From DATFDN01 sp963756495 (GTDB taxonomy: Bacteria > Pseudomonadota > Alphaproteobacteria > Acetobacterales > Acetobacteraceae), in assembly GCA_963756495.1 (NCBI GenBank), contig CAVWNS010000005.1:372001-436000 (forward strand): a stretch of 64,000 nucleotides of DNA, written 5' to 3'. Both the position numbers and the translations under genes were made by a program. The notes beneath the pieces are model-generated. The model made no database searches. It saw only the letters and a list, made by a program, of their open reading frames with translations, and was not told the DNA's origin. This document shows, in pieces, positions 61,667 to 64,000 of the stretch (position 1 is its first letter; each line of letters begins with the position of its first letter).

Positions 61667-62613
61667 GCCCCCACCTCCTGGCTGCGCCTGTTCACGCCCC
61701 GCAGGATGAAGAAGGCGGCGATGGCAAGGATCGGCAGCATGAACAGGCTGACCGCGGCGCCCATCGGGATGTTGCCCGACTGGATGCCGACCTGGAACGC
61801 GTAGGTGGCGAACACGTGGGTCTTGTCCTCAGGTCCGCCGGCCGTGAGGATCCGCACGATGTCGAAATCCGCGAAGGTCACGATCAGGCTGAACAGAACG
61901 GTGATGGAAATGATGTTGCGCATCATCGGCAAGGTGACGAAGAACAGCTTCTGCACCGCGCTCGCCCCGTCGATGCTGGCCGCCTCGTAAAGCTGGTCGG
62001 GAACCGATTTCAGCGCCGCGAGATACATGATCATGAAGAACGGCGTGCCGTACCAGACATTGACCAGGATGGTGCAGAACCGCGCGATCCAGCCGACGCC
62101 GAGCCAGGGCACGGGCTGGAATCCCAGCTGCTCCAGGATCCAGTTGAAGGCCGAATAGCTGGGGTCGAACATCCACCACCAGGTGAGCGTGCCGAGCGCC
62201 AGCGGGATCACCCAGGGCACCAGCAGCATGCCGCGCCAGAGGCGCTGGTACTTGCCGCCAATGTTGTGCATCAGGTGCGCCAGCATGAAGCCGATCAGCG
62301 CCTTGAAGATCACCGAGGTGATGGCGAACAGGCAGCTCTGGAAGATGACCAGCTGGAAGGTCAGCCGGTGGACCAGGAAGAAGTACTGGGCCAGCCCAAT
62401 GAACGCCGTCATCTTCCGGTTCAGCAGGCTGAGGTAGATCGCGTAGATGGCGGGATAGACCACCAGGCCGGCGACTAGGAGAATCAGCGGCAACGCCATC
62501 GCCAGGGCGATGCTGCTGCGCCGCTGGGCGAAGCGTTGCAGGCCGTTGCGCGATCGACGGGCGGGGACGGCGCGCCTGCCAAGGTCGGCCGCGACGCTTG
62601 TGCCGTCAGCCAT
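61663..62613 (-). CDS. Carbohydrate ABC transporter permease (MalF/UgpA type)
   Basis: This 316-residue permease has an N-terminal cytoplasmic lead, six helices and the CUT1 EAA loop YEAASIDGASAVQKLFFVTLP (near residue 205). The first helix is IALAMALPLILLVAGLVVYPAIYAIYLSLLN, seen as LPLILLVAGLVVYPAIYAIY. The ATG at 62613 (MADGTS) has an AGGAGA site 6 bases upstream. An upstream frame exists but covers the hairpin region. It is 353 bp downstream of the binding-protein gene, with hairpins between. Confidence 0.9.
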   Translation of the reverse strand: MADGTSVAADLGRRAVPARRSRNGLQRFAQRRSSIALAMALPLILLVAGLVVYPAIYAIYLSLLNRKMTAFIGLAQYFFLVHRLTFQLVIFQSCLFAITSVIFKALIGFMLAHLMHNIGGKYQRLWRGMLLVPWVIPLALGTLTWWWMFDPSYSAFNWILEQLGFQPVPWLGVGWIARFCTILVNVWYGTPFFMIMYLAALKSVPDQLYEAASIDGASAVQKLFFVTLPMMRNIISITVLFSLIVTFADFDIVRILTAGGPEDKTHVFATYAFQVGIQSGNIPMGAAVSLFMLPILAIAAFFILRGVNRRSQEVGA

Positions 62614-62966
62614 GATGCTCTCCTGACGATTGAACGGCGCACACCCTGTGTCGCCACGCCACGGAACCGTGGCGTGGACGTGCATGGTGAACACACCTCC
62701 CAAGCGCCGGCTGAGCCGGCGCACAAATCTCTTGCACGCGCTTCTTCTCCGGCGGTTGTATGTCCGCCTTGAAAGGTCCGCCCATTTGCGGACCGGCTTC
62801 GCACCAAGGCAAGGCTAGCGGCTTGCAATGGCCGCCGCAATGGCGGTGTGCGTCAGGTAAAAGCCGGGCAGATCGGCGCGTCGGCCTGTTCGGCCGGGTA
62901 AGGAGGTGCGCGGCGAGCCAATCCGCCGCCGCGCCCCGCCCCGGTCAATTCGTCAGACCGAGATTG
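62614..62966. promoter_or_regulatory. Intergenic leader with three strong hairpins between binding-protein and permease genes
   Basis: This 353-bp spacer holds no gene. Reading the plus strand, hairpins are at 62654-62677 (CCACGCCACGG-AA-CCGTGGCGTGG, 11 bp), 62704-62722 (GCGCCGGC-TGA-GCCGGCGC, 8 bp) and 62775-62794 (GGTCCGC-CCATTT-GCGGACC, 7 bp). All are transcribed in the operon mRNA on the minus strand. There is no T-run after any of them, so they are less like intrinsic terminators and more like mRNA-stabilising or processing structures, which often separate a highly expressed binding protein from its permeases. Confidence 0.6.
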
Positions 62967-64000
62967 TCAGGTCAGGAAGCCCTGGACCTCGTCCTTCGCC
63001 CAGTCGATCACCTGCTTGATCGACTGCCCACTCCGCAGCTTTGCCAGCATCGTCGGCATCGTGCCGCGGTTATAGATCTGCACCGCGATGTCCGGCCGCG
63101 CCGGTGCCGCCGCGATATTCGAGATCTGGCCGGAGTGTTTGCGGATCGGGTAGTTATAGACCGTGCCCGTCGGCGGCCCGACTTCCTTCCAGATCGGAAA
63201 ATCGGTCATGCTGATGAACGGCGGCACATCGTACCCCTCCACCACGGTGCAGCGGGCCTCCACCTGCTCGCGCTCGGACAAGTACTCGATCAGTTCCTTG
63301 GCGGCGGTCTTGTTCGGGCTGAACTTCCAGATGCCGAAGGCAAACGCGCCGAGCGGCAGGAACCGCCCCTTCGGCCCCTTGGGTGCGGGAAATGTCCAGC
63401 AATCCTCCGCCACCTTCGGCGCGTCGCGCTTGGCCACGGCCCAAGCCGAGGGCGGGTTCCAAATCAGCGCGCTCTGACCCGAAATCAGCGCCCGGTTATT
63501 GGACGCGTCGTCATAGCTGACCGCCTCCTTCGGCAGATACTTCACGAGCTGCTGGCCGTATTCCAGCACCTGGCGCATGGCGTCGGTATCGAGCGTGACG
63601 TCACCGTTGGCATTCACCAGCTCGGCGCCGTGGGCGGCGAACAACGCCCCGGCGGTGTCGACCAAATCCGCGGTGGTGCCGATCCCGATGCCGAACGGCA
63701 TGTTCACCTTGGCGCAGGCCTCGGCGGCCTTCAGCATCGTGTCCCAGGTCCAGTTGTCGGCCTCCGGCGTCGCCACGTCCTCGACCGGGTACATCTTCAC
63801 AACGTCGATGCCGGCGGCCTGCTTCAGCACCGAGATGCGCCCGCACGGCCCCTTGTTCTGCGTGCCCGAGCTGGTCGGAATCGCGACCCAGTGGCCCTTC
63901 GATTTGAACAAATACTCGCTGGCGCTGTTCGGTTGGCCGTATTTGTCAGTCAGCCGCTTCATTATGTCATCGACCGGCTCCAGCAGGTCGGCGTGATTTT
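62967..64000 (-). CDS. ABC transporter sugar-type binding protein, start beyond the window
   Basis: This extracellular binding protein (family 1 solute-binding, CUT1) is partial at its N-terminal end: the frame stays open to the right edge, reading NHADLLEPVDDIMKRLTDKYG at the edge. An internal ATG at 63962 (MKRLTDKYGQ) is unlikely to be the start, because the sequence before it continues in a family-typical way. Typical segments are GKGPCGRISVLK-like region and ALISGQSALIWNPPSAWAVAK, with the sugar-binding-like WNPPSAW. The C-terminal end has RSGQSIKQVIDWAKDEVQGFL. It is the first gene of the ABC operon and probably the most strongly expressed. Confidence 0.8.
   Translation of the reverse strand, partial: NHADLLEPVDDIMKRLTDKYGQPNSASEYLFKSKGHWVAIPTSSGTQNKGPCGRISVLKQAAGIDVVKMYPVEDVATPEADNWTWDTMLKAAEACAKVNMPFGIGIGTTADLVDTAGALFAAHGAELVNANGDVTLDTDAMRQVLEYGQQLVKYLPKEAVSYDDASNNRALISGQSALIWNPPSAWAVAKRDAPKVAEDCWTFPAPKGPKGRFLPLGAFAFGIWKFSPNKTAAKELIEYLSEREQVEARCTVVEGYDVPPFISMTDFPIWKEVGPPTGTVYNYPIRKHSGQISNIAAAPARPDIAVQIYNRGTMPTMLAKLRSGQSIKQVIDWAKDEVQGFLT

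Overview
The window is GC-rich (roughly 65-70 % by eye) and gene-dense, with many overlapping stop/start codons. The gene set fits an alphaproteobacterium, most likely Rhodospirillales and plausibly Acetobacteraceae: an engB-argB pair, a class I LysU-unrelated lysyl-tRNA synthetase (lysK), a P-II/glutamine synthetase operon, PHB/ketone-body genes and several ABC uptake operons. The family-level placement is inference, because there is no rRNA here and no search was possible.

Layout. 0-8 kb: end of engB, argB, glycogen synthase, a CorC-like membrane protein, a cupin, aspartate dehydrogenase, mobA, tRNA-His and an aminotransferase. 8-12 kb: glnB-glnA behind a candidate sigma-54 promoter, rmuC and a MaoC-like gene. 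12-20 kb: a same-strand block reading thiolase, AAA ATPase, TOPRIM-like protein, lysK and a short MprF-like protein; the ATPase/TOPRIM pair is visibly poorer in GC and looks like an acquired defence cassette. 20-28 kb: DinG/XPD-type helicase, TerB-like protein, an unrecognised 220-residue protein, a three-subunit nitrile hydratase-type operon ending in RidA, and a ModE/slipin/truncated-ligase operon. 28-32.4 kb: SCOT subunits, acetoacetyl-CoA reductase, an FkbM methyltransferase and an AHL-lactonase-like hydrolase. 32.4-39.9 kb: pstSCA behind a Pho-box-like site and without pstB, then a carrier protein/MBOAT/SGNH cassette that resembles dltC-dltB-dltD, then a serine hydrolase. 40-50 kb: YhaN/YhaO repair pair, a full branched-chain amino-acid (liv-type) ABC operon and tRNA-Asn. 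49.8-51.1 kb: an IS481-family element with a probable 6-bp target duplication. 51-55 kb: an envelope/stress cluster (small secreted protein, YihY, an Ala/Pro-rich amphipathic protein, holin-X, DUF3618). 55-64 kb: selB, a small cytochrome c, an ApaH-like phosphatase, a photolyase and a sugar/glycerol-3-phosphate-type ABC operon that runs off the right edge.

A cross-cutting result: at least ten single-base insertions or deletions interrupt otherwise perfectly conserved features (tRNA-His T-stem, glnA, the AAA ATPase twice, phaB stop codon, MBOAT, liv binding protein, IS481 transposase, yihY, a sugar permease). In each case removing or adding one base restores a family-typical reading frame. This pattern suggests consensus errors in the assembly more than gene decay. 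These genes are therefore annotated as single features across the indel, with the position stated.

The most interesting candidates for new biology are the AAA ATPase + TOPRIM pair (15.7-17.6 kb), the split nitrile hydratase/thiocyanate hydrolase-like operon with RidA (24.5-26.1 kb), and the Dlt-like carrier/MBOAT/SGNH cassette (35.7-38.7 kb). Functional statements are from motif reading only.
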